Assembly (NCBI GenBank): GCA_029055435.1
Contig: JAIDDH010000074.1
Location: 1 to 64,000 of the forward strand
Direction of reading: 5' to 3'
Length of the DNA stretch: 64,000 nucleotides
Source of the DNA: Acetatifactor sp.
GTDB lineage: Bacteria > Bacillota > Clostridia > Lachnospirales > Lachnospiraceae
Each line of letters starts with the position of its first letter. The first letter of the stretch is position 1. The position numbers were made by a program, and so were the translations under genes. A model generated the notes under the pieces. The model did not search any database, had not been told where the DNA came from, and saw nothing but the letters and a program-made list of their open reading frames with translations. Positions 35,498 to 43,947 of the stretch are shown here, piece after piece.

Positions 35498-35839
35498 ATG
35501 ATTGAGAACAAGCAGGAAGTCAGTAAAGATTTAGAAAAAGCATTACAGGCATTGGAGCAGGCAAAACAGCGTGTAGCAAACGAAAAGAAAAAACAGAACG
35601 AGAAGAAACGCAAAGCCGAGAACCACCACAAGTATATCATGGGTGGCATTATCGTGAAGTATTTCCCCGACTGTTACAACTTTGACGAGGACGAGTTGAA
35701 CCGTATATTATCAGTGGCATTACAGACAAAGGAGTGTCAGCAGATTATATCTAAAATCAAGTCGGAAAGCCGAGAAACCACTCCCCCACAATCCACTGTC
35801 CCCAATGCCGAAAATGAAAGCGAGGGCGATACGGAATGA
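35498..35839 (+). CDS. DUF3847-like mobilization accessory protein
   Basis: The 113-aa protein has a helical N-terminal half rich in Lys/Glu/Gln (EKALQALEQAKQRVANEKKK). The conserved region HHKYIMGGIIVKYFPDCYNF is that of DUF3847 proteins, which typically sit just upstream of MobA/MobL relaxases on Firmicute mobilizable elements. A relaxosome accessory role (MobC-like) is suggested by position. It is followed by a hairpin-rich oriT-like region and then the relaxase. A GAGGTATCGG stretch precedes the ATG. Confidence 0.75.
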   Translation: MIENKQEVSKDLEKALQALEQAKQRVANEKKKQNEKKRKAENHHKYIMGGIIVKYFPDCYNFDEDELNRILSVALQTKECQQIISKIKSESRETTPPQSTVPNAENESEGDTE

Positions 35840-36145
35840 CGAGGGCAACGGAACTGAAAAGCCGAGGTAACGTATTCACCCCGTTTACGGGGTGCGCACA
35901 GATATACCACCAGAGGTGGTATGTGCGCTCTCCGAGGGGCAAGTTTCACTTGCATGGACTCTTGCAGAGGGCGTTGTCTGTCTTGCGACAGCCAAAAGGG
36001 GAAACGACAATTCCCCTTCGCAAGCTGCGCTTGCTACCCTTTAGTGAACTTTGCGTTCAGACAAAAGCCAAAGTGCGGCTTTTATCTGCCCACAAAGTCT
36101 ATGAGTGCGCCCCACTACCCTGTCGGCAGAATGTAGGTGTTGTAT
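35840..36145 (+). other. Putative oriT: seven hairpins and a nic-like motif
   Basis: This 306-bp gene-free region carries inverted repeats at 35878-35893 (ACCCCGT/ACGGGGT), 35894-35928 (GCGCAC and ATACCACC arms), 35939-35953 (GCAAGT/ACTTGC), 35978-35991, 35996-36018 (AAGGGGAA/TTCCCCTT), 36020-36034 (GCAAGC/GCTTGC) and 36063-36083 (AAAAGCC/GGCTTTT). ATGAGTGCGCCCCAC (36101-36115) resembles the TAAGTGCGCCCT nick region known from RSF1010/pIP501-type origins of transfer. Location directly ahead of the relaxase fits oriT. The ORF-track ORFs through here look like shadows. Confidence 0.6.
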
Positions 36146-37720
36146 ATGGGTAGTGTCACGAAACAGGCAAGCACACGTTTTTCCATAGTCAAGCGGAGCA
36201 AGGGGCAGTCAGCGGTTGAGAAAGCGTCCTATATCAGCAGGAGCATTCTTGTGAGCGAATATGACGGGCAGACCTACCGCCCCAAATACCATGAAGATTT
36301 AGTACACAGTGAAATCTCTCTCCCACCCAATGCGCCCAAAGAATATGCAGACCGAGCCACCTTATGGAACGCTGTTGAACTGTCAGAGAAAGGGCAGAAA
36401 TCACAGCTTGCAAGAATGTTAAAAGCGTCACTCCCCAACGATTGGAGTTATGAGCTTGCGGAGGAAGTCGTGAGGGATTATGTGCAGCGGAATTTTGTTG
36501 ACAAGGGAATGTGTGCGGATTGGGCGATCCATGACAGCGAGAACGACAAAGGACAGCGTAATCTCCATATCCATGTTTTACTAACCATGCGCCCTATCAC
36601 TGAAAACGGGGAATGGGGAGCAAAGACCAAAAAGGTTTACATCTTTGATGAAAATGGGGAGCGTGTTCCCCTTATTGACAAAAAGACAGGTCAGCAGAAA
36701 GTGGATAATCGTAACCGCAAACAGTGGAAATGTCAGACCGTAGAAAGCACTGATTGGAACAGCCAAGAAAACGCCAAGATGTGGCGGAAAGATTTAGCCG
36801 ACACAATCAATGCCACCAATGAGCGGTTGGGGATTGATGTCCATTGGGAACACCGTTCTTTTAAGGAACAGGGAATAGATAAAGAGCCGACGATCCATAT
36901 CGGGGCAACTGCCAATGCTTTAGAGCGCAAGGGCATACAGACCGAGAGGGGAAACATTAATCGGGAAATCGTCAGGCGCAACATGATGTTGGAACAGGCA
37001 AAGGCAATGCTTGAACTTGCCAAGCAGGAAGTACAGAGCATACAGTATGCCAAGATTAGAAATGCGGCAGTCAGCGTGAAGAATGAAGTCCTTGAAATGA
37101 TTGCGAAAGTGGCGAAACGTAAAGGCAGACTTGATTTGCCGATTGTCAGCGGAAAGCACCTAAGAAAAATATCCGACAGAACCGCCTTGCAGTCAGCCGA
37201 CAATGCAGAGAAGTTTATCACCACAAGGAAGATAGACAGTTTTGAGAGCCTTGCGAAATTCACAGCAGATATGGAACAGAAATACGGACAGCTTGACAGC
37301 GTACATTTATCAAAGGGGCAGAAACTAAGCCGACTAAAGGAACTGTCAAAAATGTATGCCCTTTATGAGCCATACCGCACCACCTACAAAGAGAGCCAGT
37401 CACTAAAAGGAATTGCAAAAATGAAGTTTGACAAGGAACATAAAGAGAGCCTTGCCAAATATCCCGAAAAGCGTGAGCGGTTGCAGAACCTTTTGGAGCA
37501 GGGCGAGAAGATAACACCGAAACAGTGGAAAGCGGAAATACAATCCTTGCAAAGTGAGTATGACAGTATCAGCAGAGAAAAGTCAAGGACTGCCACAGAG
37601 TTAGCGTATGCCGAGGTAATCAGCTATAACAAGAAAAACCTTGAAAGGGAACTTCAGAACGAGAGCCGACAGCATAACAGGCAACAGAGCAGGACTAAGC
37701 GGAGGGAGGAAGAAATTTAA
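36146..37720 (+). CDS. MobA/MobL-family relaxase
   Basis: The protein is 524 aa from ATG 36146, with TAGGTG upstream; the track uses GTG 36137. The N-terminal relaxase domain contains the histidine motif NLHIHVLLTMRP preceded by ADWAIHDSENDKGQ, and KASYISRS near residue 30, the usual start of MobA/MobL proteins. The metal-binding histidines support nicking-joining at oriT. The C-terminal half is helical and charged, with coiled-coil character. It would mobilise the element in trans with a helper conjugative system, since no coupling or mating-pair proteins are encoded here. Confidence 0.92.
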   Translation: MGSVTKQASTRFSIVKRSKGQSAVEKASYISRSILVSEYDGQTYRPKYHEDLVHSEISLPPNAPKEYADRATLWNAVELSEKGQKSQLARMLKASLPNDWSYELAEEVVRDYVQRNFVDKGMCADWAIHDSENDKGQRNLHIHVLLTMRPITENGEWGAKTKKVYIFDENGERVPLIDKKTGQQKVDNRNRKQWKCQTVESTDWNSQENAKMWRKDLADTINATNERLGIDVHWEHRSFKEQGIDKEPTIHIGATANALERKGIQTERGNINREIVRRNMMLEQAKAMLELAKQEVQSIQYAKIRNAAVSVKNEVLEMIAKVAKRKGRLDLPIVSGKHLRKISDRTALQSADNAEKFITTRKIDSFESLAKFTADMEQKYGQLDSVHLSKGQKLSRLKELSKMYALYEPYRTTYKESQSLKGIAKMKFDKEHKESLAKYPEKRERLQNLLEQGEKITPKQWKAEIQSLQSEYDSISREKSRTATELAYAEVISYNKKNLERELQNESRQHNRQQSRTKRREEEI

Positions 37721-37800
37721 TGGAAATGTGATAGAAATATAAGCGTGATAGTGGTATTATATTAACGGCAGAAATAAAGAGTTTAGGAGATATTAGTAAA

Positions 37801-38565
37801 GTGAAAGATTGGTTTACAGTCGAAAAGATTGATACTGATACATTTGCAATCAGTGAGTATGGACATTGGGAGGAAACCCATTGTTATTTGCTATGTGGTA
37901 CTGAAAAGGCAGTTTTAATTGACACTGGTTTAGGAATTGCGAATATTAAAAAGATTATTGACAGTTTGACAACACTTCCCATTATGGTTATAACAACACA
38001 TATACATTGGGATCACATTGGAGGACATAAATATTTTGATAATATTGCGGTCTATGAAACAGAAAAAGATTGGTTGTCTGTCAAATTTCCGATACCATTA
38101 CAAGAAGTAAAGTACAATCTTATGTGCAAGCCCTGCGAATTTCCACCGAATTTTGATATAGCTAATTATCAAATTTTTCAGGGAATACCACAAAGGATTT
38201 TAGGGGACAGAGATTGCATAGATTTAGGAAATAGGAATTTGACTGTCATTCACACACCCGGACACTCTCCGGGGCATTGCTGTTTCTATGAGCCAGAAAG
38301 AAAGTATTTATTTTCGGGCGATTTAATATATAGCGGTTGCCTTGACGCTTTTTATCCAACAACCGACCCATTCCTTTTTTGGCAATCAGTTAAAAAAGTG
38401 AAATCTTTGGAGATAAAGCGACTTTTGCCTGCACACCATCAGCTTAATATTTCAGTTGGCATAATTGGGAGGATTGAGAAAGCCTTTAGCGAATTATCCG
38501 ACAAGGGATTGTTAATGCAGGGGGCTGGTATATACGATTTTGAAGATTTTCAAATTCATATTTGA
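37801..38565 (+). CDS. MBL-fold metallohydrolase (cargo)
   Basis: The 254-aa protein starts at GTG with AGGAGA upstream. The metallo-beta-lactamase fold is clear: HxHxDH appears as HIHWDHIGGH near residue 62, the next histidine is in HTPGHSPGHCCFY, the aspartate in FSGDLIYSG, and the final histidine in LLPAHHQ. Such folds hydrolyse thioesters, lactones or phosphoesters; the substrate is not predictable. AT-rich composition marks it as cargo. It is followed 50 bases later by a GNAT gene. Confidence 0.9.
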   Translation: MKDWFTVEKIDTDTFAISEYGHWEETHCYLLCGTEKAVLIDTGLGIANIKKIIDSLTTLPIMVITTHIHWDHIGGHKYFDNIAVYETEKDWLSVKFPIPLQEVKYNLMCKPCEFPPNFDIANYQIFQGIPQRILGDRDCIDLGNRNLTVIHTPGHSPGHCCFYEPERKYLFSGDLIYSGCLDAFYPTTDPFLFWQSVKKVKSLEIKRLLPAHHQLNISVGIIGRIEKAFSELSDKGLLMQGAGIYDFEDFQIHI

Positions 38566-38615
38566 ATGAAAAACACTTTCACAGGTCAGAAAATTGATTG
38601 TTGGAGGAAAAGCAC

Positions 38616-39029
38616 ATGGAATATAAAGAAAATGCGTTACACTATGAGGATTATTGCAGGTTAAGGGAGAGTGTTGAGTGGTTGCTTTTTTCAAAAGAGC
38701 AGACCCAAAAAGCTCTTGACAATAGTCTGTACACAATAATTGCAGTTGATGATAATCAGACTGTTGGAATGGGACGATTGATTGGTGACGGAATGTACTA
38801 TATGATAGCTGATATTGTGGTACAGCCGAATTATCAGAGACAGGGTATTGGCAATAAAATTGTCAGTATGATAATTGAATATGTCGATAAGACAACACCA
38901 GTCGGCGGACGTTCCACTATACAGTTGATTGCAGAAAAAGGAAAAGAAACATTTTATGAGAAAATGGGATTTAAAATAATCCCACATGAATTTTGTGGTT
39001 CTGGTATGAGGAAAGTCATTCGTAAGTAA
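38616..39029 (+). CDS. GNAT acetyltransferase (cargo)
   Basis: The protein is 137 aa from ATG 38616, with GGAGG 8 bases upstream; the track's TTG at 38598 is less likely. The GNAT core includes IADIVVQPNYQRQGIGNKIV, with the Q-x-x-G-I-G acetyl-CoA loop, and ends with the typical FYEKMGFKIIP. Substrate unknown; small-molecule or peptide amines are typical. AT-rich cargo of the mobile element. Confidence 0.9.
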   Translation: MEYKENALHYEDYCRLRESVEWLLFSKEQTQKALDNSLYTIIAVDDNQTVGMGRLIGDGMYYMIADIVVQPNYQRQGIGNKIVSMIIEYVDKTTPVGGRSTIQLIAEKGKETFYEKMGFKIIPHEFCGSGMRKVIRK

Positions 39030-39089
39030 GATGTGATTTAACAGCTAACAATTATCACAATCACAACAGAATAAGTATCACAGCGTCAG

Positions 39090-39122
39090 AGCGTATAGAA
39101 AATCAGTCTATGCGCTTTTTTT
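39090..39122 (+). terminator. Terminator before the tnpW-like gene
   Basis: AGCGTATAG pairs with CTATGCGCT (one G-T pair) over a 9-base loop, followed by seven T residues. It ends the MBL-GNAT cargo unit. Confidence 0.7.
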
Positions 39123-39140
39123 CATGTAAAGGAGCAGAGA

Positions 39141-39317
39141 ATGAAGAAAGCAGACAGCACCAAGAGGGCGCAGGAAAAGCGCAGGGGATTTACTAAGAAA
39201 ATAGGCAACACCACCTATGACGTATCATTTCATTACAGCCGACAGAGCAGGGAAAGCATGAACGATAAAATTATCCGTCTGATAGAAAACGATATGCAGG
39301 GCATGAAAAAGAACTGA
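39141..39317 (+). CDS. TnpW-like small transposon protein
   Basis: This 58-aa ORF is too short for the supplied track: MKKADSTKRAQEKRRGFTKK at the start, then IGNTTYDVSFHYSRQSRESM and a final acidic helix. AAAGGAG sits 6 bases before the ATG. Proteins of this pattern (IGNTTYxVSxHFS) are annotated as TnpW-family products of Tn4451-like elements and lie near an element end, as here, about 90 bases from the right junction. Function is not established. Confidence 0.7.
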   Translation: MKKADSTKRAQEKRRGFTKKIGNTTYDVSFHYSRQSRESMNDKIIRLIENDMQGMKKN

Positions 39318-39382
39318 ATATGTGTATTGCGGGAGTGCTTGAAAACACTGGATTTTCGGGCATTTTTTAATATCTTTCATTA

Positions 39383-39393
39383 TGTCCTTGACA
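39383..39393 (-). repeat. Right terminal inverted repeat (recombinase arm site)
   Basis: TGTCCTTGACA lies 13 bases inside the GGGG at the right junction. It is the partner of the left-end TGTTAAGGACA. Flanking similarity extends inward (AAAGATAYT and AAAAA blocks when compared on opposite strands). Confidence 0.55.
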
Positions 39394-39406
39394 AATCGTT
39401 CTGAAG

Positions 39407-41086
39407 GGGATGAAGCGGGTAGAGAAGTTCCTGAGGCAGGGCGTGTGCCCGGACTGCGGCGGAACCAGACTCTCAGAGGAGGCTCGGGCAGCAAGGCTTC
39501 GCGGAATCTCGCTTGCCGAAGCCTGCACAATGACGCTTTCTGATTTGTCTGCGTGGGTGGAAGGCGTACCGGATTCTCTGCCGGAGGAAATGCGGCCTAT
39601 GGCGGAGAGTATCTGCGAATCTTTTCAAAGCGCGGCAAAACGGCTGACAGATTTGGGACTTTCCTATCTCACGCTGGATCGTGCCGCATCCACGCTGTCC
39701 ACGGGGGAAAGACAGAGAATGCAGCTTGCAAGGGCGGTCAGGAACCGCACGACAGGCGTATTGTATGTGCTCGACGAGCCGTCTATCGGTCTGCATCCCT
39801 CCAATATGGAAGGATTGACGGGTGTCATGCATGACCTCCTGCAGGATGGCAACACAGTGATTCTGGTGGATCATGATACGCATGTGCTCTCCGAAGCGGA
39901 CTGGCTCATAGAGCTTGGGCCGGAGGCCGGAGCGGGCGGAGGTACGATCATTGCACAGGGAAATCTGAATGATGTGGAGAAACATCCTGACTCCCGGATC
40001 GGCGGATTCCTCACAGGAGAGAGGGTGATTGATGTAGGAAATCATATTCCCTCGGAGCGGATGTTTGAATTGGGTACAATCCATCTGTCCACTTCTGAAA
40101 TCCATACCGTGAAACCACTGGAAGTGGATTTCCCGAAAGGGCGGCTGATTGCTGTGACGGGAGTTTCCGGTTCCGGGAAGACGACGATGATTTTGGAAAG
40201 TCTGATTCCTGCATTGGACGCGCTCATAAAAGAAGAAAAACTCCCGGAGCATGTGCGCCTGGTTTCAGCGGATGGCATCCGTCAGGTGAAGTTGATTGAC
40301 GCGACGCCAATCGGGGTGAATATCCGTTCCACGGTGGCGACCTACGCCGATGTACATGATGAATTGCGTAAGATATATGCGAGAACGCCGGACGCAAAGG
40401 AAAGAGGATATAAGGCGGGAGATTTCTCTTATAACACGGGTAAGCTGCGCTGTCCGGTCTGCGACGGCACAGGCTCTATCAGTCTCGATGTGCAGTTTTT
40501 ACCGGATGTGGAAATCACCTGCCCGGATTGCGGCGGCTCACGGTATGCGCAGGAAGCAGGACTGATCCGGCGGATTTCAAAAAAGGGCGGTACATATACG
40601 CTTCCCGAAATTATGGATATGAGCATCGATGAGGCTCTGGATGCCTGTGTAGATATGCCGAATGTAGAGCGGAGGCTTTGGGTGCTGCATGATCTCGGTC
40701 TCGGATACCTGACACTGGGAGAAGAAACGCCGAGTCTGTCCGGCGGGGAGGCACAGAGGCTGAAGCTGGCAGGCGAGATGGGAAAAGGGCAGTCAGACTC
40801 TGTATTTGTCTTTGATGAACCGACCATCGGTCTGCATCCTCTGGATGTGGAGACGCTTTTACAGGTATTTCAGAGACTGATTGAAAACGGAGCGACAGTC
40901 ATTGTGATCGAACATGATCTGGATGTTATCCGCAATGCGGATTATGTGATCGATATGGGGCCGGGAGGCGGCAGTCACGGCGGAAGGGTCATCGCAAAGG
41001 GGATGCCGCAGGAGATTTGCGATGACAGGGATAGCTTGACTGGGAAGTATTTAAAACGGTATATGGAGAAGGATATTTTGCATTGA
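39407..41086 (+). pseudogene. UvrA2-like ABC ATPase, 3' part (split by mobile element)
   Basis: This is the remaining 558 residues (from MKRVEKF) of the UvrA2-like protein. CPDCGGTRLS carries zinc cysteines, the first ABC signature is STLSTGERQRMQLA, and Walker B is VLYVLDEPSIGLHP. The complete second ATPase follows with Walker A GVSGSGKTTMI, zinc cysteines CPVCDGTG and CPDCGG, signature PSLSGGEAQRLKLA and Walker B VFVFDEPTIGLHP. The ORF continues upstream only 18 bases into the element and lacks a spaced ribosome site (GAAGGGG abuts the ATG), so it is probably untranslated. Excision would restore an 860-aa protein with the 5' part. Confidence 0.87.
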
Positions 41087-41122
41087 TAAAATACAGATAA
41101 GAAAACCGAGAGGGAAATTATT

Positions 41123-41983
41123 ATGAAGCGCCTTATGAGTCCGAGAATCATGCTTATTATTTCAATGACAGTGTTTGGTACACTGGGGCTGTTTGTGAGA
41201 AATATTTCTGTATCTTCCGGCGAGCTTGCTCTATATCGGGCAATTCTCGCGGCATTGCTGATAGCGGCGTTTTTATTTATCACAAAACAAAAAATTCCAT
41301 TCAGGGAAATCAAAAGAGAAATCCCTCTTCTTTTGCTGTCAGGCGTGGCTATGGGATTTAACTGGATATTGCTCTTTGAAGCGTATAAGTACACTACGGT
41401 TTCCGTTGCGACGCTCAGCTATTATTTTGCTCCCGTCATTGTGACGGTGGCTTGCCCCATTCTATTCAAGGAAAAGATGTCGGCAAAGCAATGGATATGC
41501 TTTTTTATGTCCACACTTGGTATTGTATTGATTACAGGTCTTGGGGATCTGTCAGCCCGGAACAATCATTTTATCGGTATCCTTTTTGGGCTGGGTGCTG
41601 CCTGTCTTTATGCAACTGTTGTTCTGTTTAATAAGTTTATTAAGAAGGTCGAGGGTATACACCGGACATTTCTGCAGTTTATTGCTGCAATTCTTGTCCT
41701 GATCCCCTATGTGGGATTCACAAGCGGAGTGACGCTTTCTGGTCTTAACAGTACAGGCTGGGTCTGCCTGCTGATTGTGGGCCTTGTCCATACCGGCGTG
41801 ACTTACTGTCTGTACTTTTCCTCGCTCAGAGAACTTCCGGGGCAGAAAGCTGCTATATTGAGCTATATCGATCCGCTGGTGGCAGTTCTTGTGTCTGTCC
41901 TGATTTTGGGAGAAGACATGACTGCCATGCAGATAATTGGAGGTGTTATGATTTTAGGTTTTACTTTATGGAATGAAACATAA
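41123..41983 (+). CDS. EamA/DMT-family transporter
   Basis: The 286-aa protein has ten hydrophobic segments in two five-helix EamA repeats, with the repeat start FGTLGLFVRNISVSSGELALYRA and the second half starting near FIGILFGLGAACLYATVV. Residues such as P-V-I-V in helix 4 and LSYIDPLVAVLVSVLILGE near the end are family hallmarks. It exports or imports small metabolites; the substrate is unknown. It starts 36 bases after the UvrA2 3' part, so both may have formed one operon before the insertion. AGAGGGA precedes the ATG. Confidence 0.9.
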   Translation: MKRLMSPRIMLIISMTVFGTLGLFVRNISVSSGELALYRAILAALLIAAFLFITKQKIPFREIKREIPLLLLSGVAMGFNWILLFEAYKYTTVSVATLSYYFAPVIVTVACPILFKEKMSAKQWICFFMSTLGIVLITGLGDLSARNNHFIGILFGLGAACLYATVVLFNKFIKKVEGIHRTFLQFIAAILVLIPYVGFTSGVTLSGLNSTGWVCLLIVGLVHTGVTYCLYFSSLRELPGQKAAILSYIDPLVAVLVSVLILGEDMTAMQIIGGVMILGFTLWNET

Positions 41984-42044
41984 TGTAACTATTGACATTA
42001 CATCAAGAGGGTGATATGATGCGAATGTAACGAACAATATTACA
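41984..42044. promoter_or_regulatory. Two TGTAA-N9-TTACA boxes
   Basis: Box 1 (41984-42002) is TGTAA-CTATTGACA-TTACA and covers the -35 element. Box 2 (42026-42044) is TGTAA-CGAACAATA-TTACA and covers the expected transcript start. Their centres are 42 bp apart, about four helical turns, so two dimers could bind one DNA face. A repressor operator for the sirtuin-macrodomain operon is inferred; the regulator is unknown. Confidence 0.6.
41992..42020 (+). promoter_or_regulatory. Strong promoter of the sirtuin-macrodomain operon
   Basis: Consensus TTGACA (41992-41997) and TATGAT (42015-42020) are spaced 17 bases apart. The leader is about 75 bases. The -35 box lies inside an inverted repeat, so this otherwise strong promoter is probably repressed until induced. 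Confidence 0.8.
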
Positions 42045-42102
42045 ACAAGATGCCATGAGGGCGTAAATTCGCATATTCAGCGATGTAGAGAATGGAGGGG
42101 TA

Positions 42103-43068
42103 ATGGTGGCGCAGCATATATTATATGGCAGGAAAAAACCGACTACATTTCAAACTTTTTTGTGCGGGACTCCCGCCAGGGATTATGTGTTCCAGCAGAC
42201 GCCATACATGGAACAGATCAAACAGGCAGCAAAGCTGCTCAAAGAAGCGGATTATATTCTGATCGGAGCGGGGGCAGGCCTGTCTGCGGCGGCCGGACTC
42301 ACAATGGGAGGTGCCCGCTTCACAGAGAATTTTAAGGAGTTTATTGACAAATATGGCGGTCCTTACATGAAGGACATGTACAGTGCCGGATTTTATCCCT
42401 TTCCCACAGAAGAGGCAAAATGGGGGTATTGGTCAAAATGCGGCATGGTGAACCGCATTCTGCCCGGCGCTCTGCCTTTATACGAGAAAGTATACAGACT
42501 TGCAGAGGGGAAAAAGCATTTTGTCCTGACCACAAATGTTGACCATCAGTTTTTTCTCGCCGGCTTTGATGAGGCAAAGGTTTTTGCAACTCAGGGGGAT
42601 TATGGACTGATTCAATGTCAAAGGGGATGCCATCCCAAAACATATGATGCGCTAAAGCTGTTTGGGCAGATGGATCAGGCCAGAGAGGACTGTCAGGTGC
42701 CGTCTCACATGGTTCCCAAATGTCCGGTATGCGCCGGACCGATGGAAATGAATCTGCGCAGCGACCAGTATTTTGTGGAGGATGAGGCGTGGCATGAGGC
42801 GGAGCGGCGATTTGGGGAATTTTTGAGGGAATGCGAGGATAAAAAAACCGTGCTGCTGGAGCTGGGAGTGGGATTCAATACGCCTACAATCATCCGTTTT
42901 CCCTTTGAGAAGCTGATGAGGGAGCATGGAGACATGTCCCTGATACGGCTTAATCTGGACGAAGCTGTTGTGCCGGAGGAGTTCGGGGAGCGTGTGGTTG
43001 GTATCAATGAAGATATGGCAGTGAGTATCGAGGATTTGCTGAAGGCATTTGATTTATGTGACAGATAG
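42103..43068 (+). CDS. Class-M-like sirtuin (SirTM type)
   Basis: The 321-aa protein has the NAD-binding sirtuin core. GAGAGLSAAAGL is near residue 50, and TTNVDHQFFLAG stands where typical sirtuins have TQNIDxLHxxAG. ATQGDYG takes the place of the catalytic His-Gly, so glutamine replaces the histidine, as reported for SirTM mono-ADP-ribosyltransferases. Zinc cysteines are in CQRGC and CPVC. In described SirTM systems the enzyme ADP-ribosylates a lipoylated GcvH-like protein and a partner macrodomain removes the mark. Here the macrodomain gene follows after 9 bases, but no GcvH-L or lipoate ligase gene is adjacent. GGAGGGG precedes the ATG; a second in-frame ATG at 42208 would remove 35 residues. 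Confidence 0.88.
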   Translation: MVAQHILYGRKKPTTFQTFLCGTPARDYVFQQTPYMEQIKQAAKLLKEADYILIGAGAGLSAAAGLTMGGARFTENFKEFIDKYGGPYMKDMYSAGFYPFPTEEAKWGYWSKCGMVNRILPGALPLYEKVYRLAEGKKHFVLTTNVDHQFFLAGFDEAKVFATQGDYGLIQCQRGCHPKTYDALKLFGQMDQAREDCQVPSHMVPKCPVCAGPMEMNLRSDQYFVEDEAWHEAERRFGEFLRECEDKKTVLLELGVGFNTPTIIRFPFEKLMREHGDMSLIRLNLDEAVVPEEFGERVVGINEDMAVSIEDLLKAFDLCDR

Positions 43069-43077
43069 GCGGGAATA

Positions 43078-43947
43078 ATGAAACAGAGGGCAACGATGAC
43101 ACAAAATAAAGAACAGGAAAAAAGGCTGGATTATCTGCTTGAGGTATTTAAGGAAGATTCCGTGCAGTATAAGGATTTAGAGGTGGGAGAACGCTATGAG
43201 GACAAGAGGATGGCTCTCCGTTCTCTCATGAATATACGCATGCCGCGGTATATGTCAGAGGAGGTGCTGAAAGTACAGGATAAGTTCCTGACTGAGGAGG
43301 CACAGGAGAAAGGGATTGTCACGCCGGCAGAGATTCCCGACGTGAGGGAGCAGTATGGATATAGTAATCCATATGCGGATAAGCTGTCCATCTGGCAGGG
43401 GGACATCACGAGACTTTCCGTGGACGCCATTGTGAATGCAGCCAATTCACAGATGCTAGGCTGCTTTGTGCCATGCCATAAATGTATTGACAATGCCATC
43501 CACAGTGCGGCGGGTATCAGGCTGCGCGCTGAGTGCGGACATTATATGAACCGCAAAAAGATGCAGGCCGGACGGGGATACGAGGAGCCTGTCGGACAGG
43601 CCATGCTGACAAAGGGATATAATCTGCCCGCAAAATATGTTATTCATACAGTGGGGCCGATAGTCGGGTATCAGTTGACCAATGCTCTGCGGAAGGACTT
43701 GGAGAGCTGTTACCGCAATGTGCTCAAATGCTGTGTGGAGAATGGAATCCGTACAGTGGCTTTCTGCTGTATCAGTACGGGTGAGTTCCATTTCCCGAAT
43801 GAAGAGGCGGCGAAGATTGCGGTAAAGACAGTCACAGAGTTTCTGGCGGAATATGGGGAGAAATTTGACCGTGTTATCTTTAATGTATTTAAGGACAAAG
43901 ATAGGGAGATTTATGAAGAGGAACTTAAATACATTTTACAGTGCTGA
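43078..43947 (+). CDS. Zinc-type macrodomain ADP-ribose hydrolase
   Basis: The 289-aa protein has an alpha-helical N-terminal region (residues 1-95) and a macrodomain after it. Macrodomain marks are DAIVNAANSQMLG near residue 120, the zinc-ligand loop GCFVPCHKCIDNAIHSAAG, VIHTVGPIVG, and FCCISTGEFHFPNEEAA for the phosphate loop. The extra Cys/His cluster in the catalytic loop is that of the zinc macrodomains that reverse SirTM-type ADP-ribosylation. Operon position after the sirtuin strongly supports a write/erase pair. Its 3' end overlaps a small convergent gene by 23 bases. Confidence 0.9.
   Translation: MKQRATMTQNKEQEKRLDYLLEVFKEDSVQYKDLEVGERYEDKRMALRSLMNIRMPRYMSEEVLKVQDKFLTEEAQEKGIVTPAEIPDVREQYGYSNPYADKLSIWQGDITRLSVDAIVNAANSQMLGCFVPCHKCIDNAIHSAAGIRLRAECGHYMNRKKMQAGRGYEEPVGQAMLTKGYNLPAKYVIHTVGPIVGYQLTNALRKDLESCYRNVLKCCVENGIRTVAFCCISTGEFHFPNEEAAKIAVKTVTEFLAEYGEKFDRVIFNVFKDKDREIYEEELKYILQC

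Larger units (their letters stand above)
31521..39406 (+). mobile_element. Tn4451-type integrative mobilizable element inserted in uvrA2-like gene
   Basis: The boundaries come from the split host gene. The left flank reads GAGAATGGG and the right flank GGGATGAAG, sharing a GGG core, and joining them restores the frame E-N-G-M-K-R. The unit is 7,886 bp (plus or minus 3 within the GGG). Imperfect inverted repeats lie inside each end: TGTTAAGGACA at 31530 and TGTCCTTGACA at 39383. A large serine recombinase at one end, a relaxase with oriT-like hairpins, a DUF3847-like protein and a TnpW-like protein indicate an element that excises by recombinase and transfers using a helper conjugation system. 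There is no type IV secretion gene set. Cargo genes are more AT-rich than the backbone. Confidence 0.88.

Noticed and set aside
35836-36153. ORFs of 105 and 71 codons through the oriT-like region
   Set aside because: The translations are Arg/Cys/Leu-rich with no domain, and the DNA is dominated by hairpins in all frames, so non-coding structure explains it better.
31521-39406. Element considered as a full conjugative transposon
   Set aside because: No VirB4, coupling protein, or other type IV secretion genes are present; only a relaxase and accessory protein, so it is mobilizable rather than self-transmissible.
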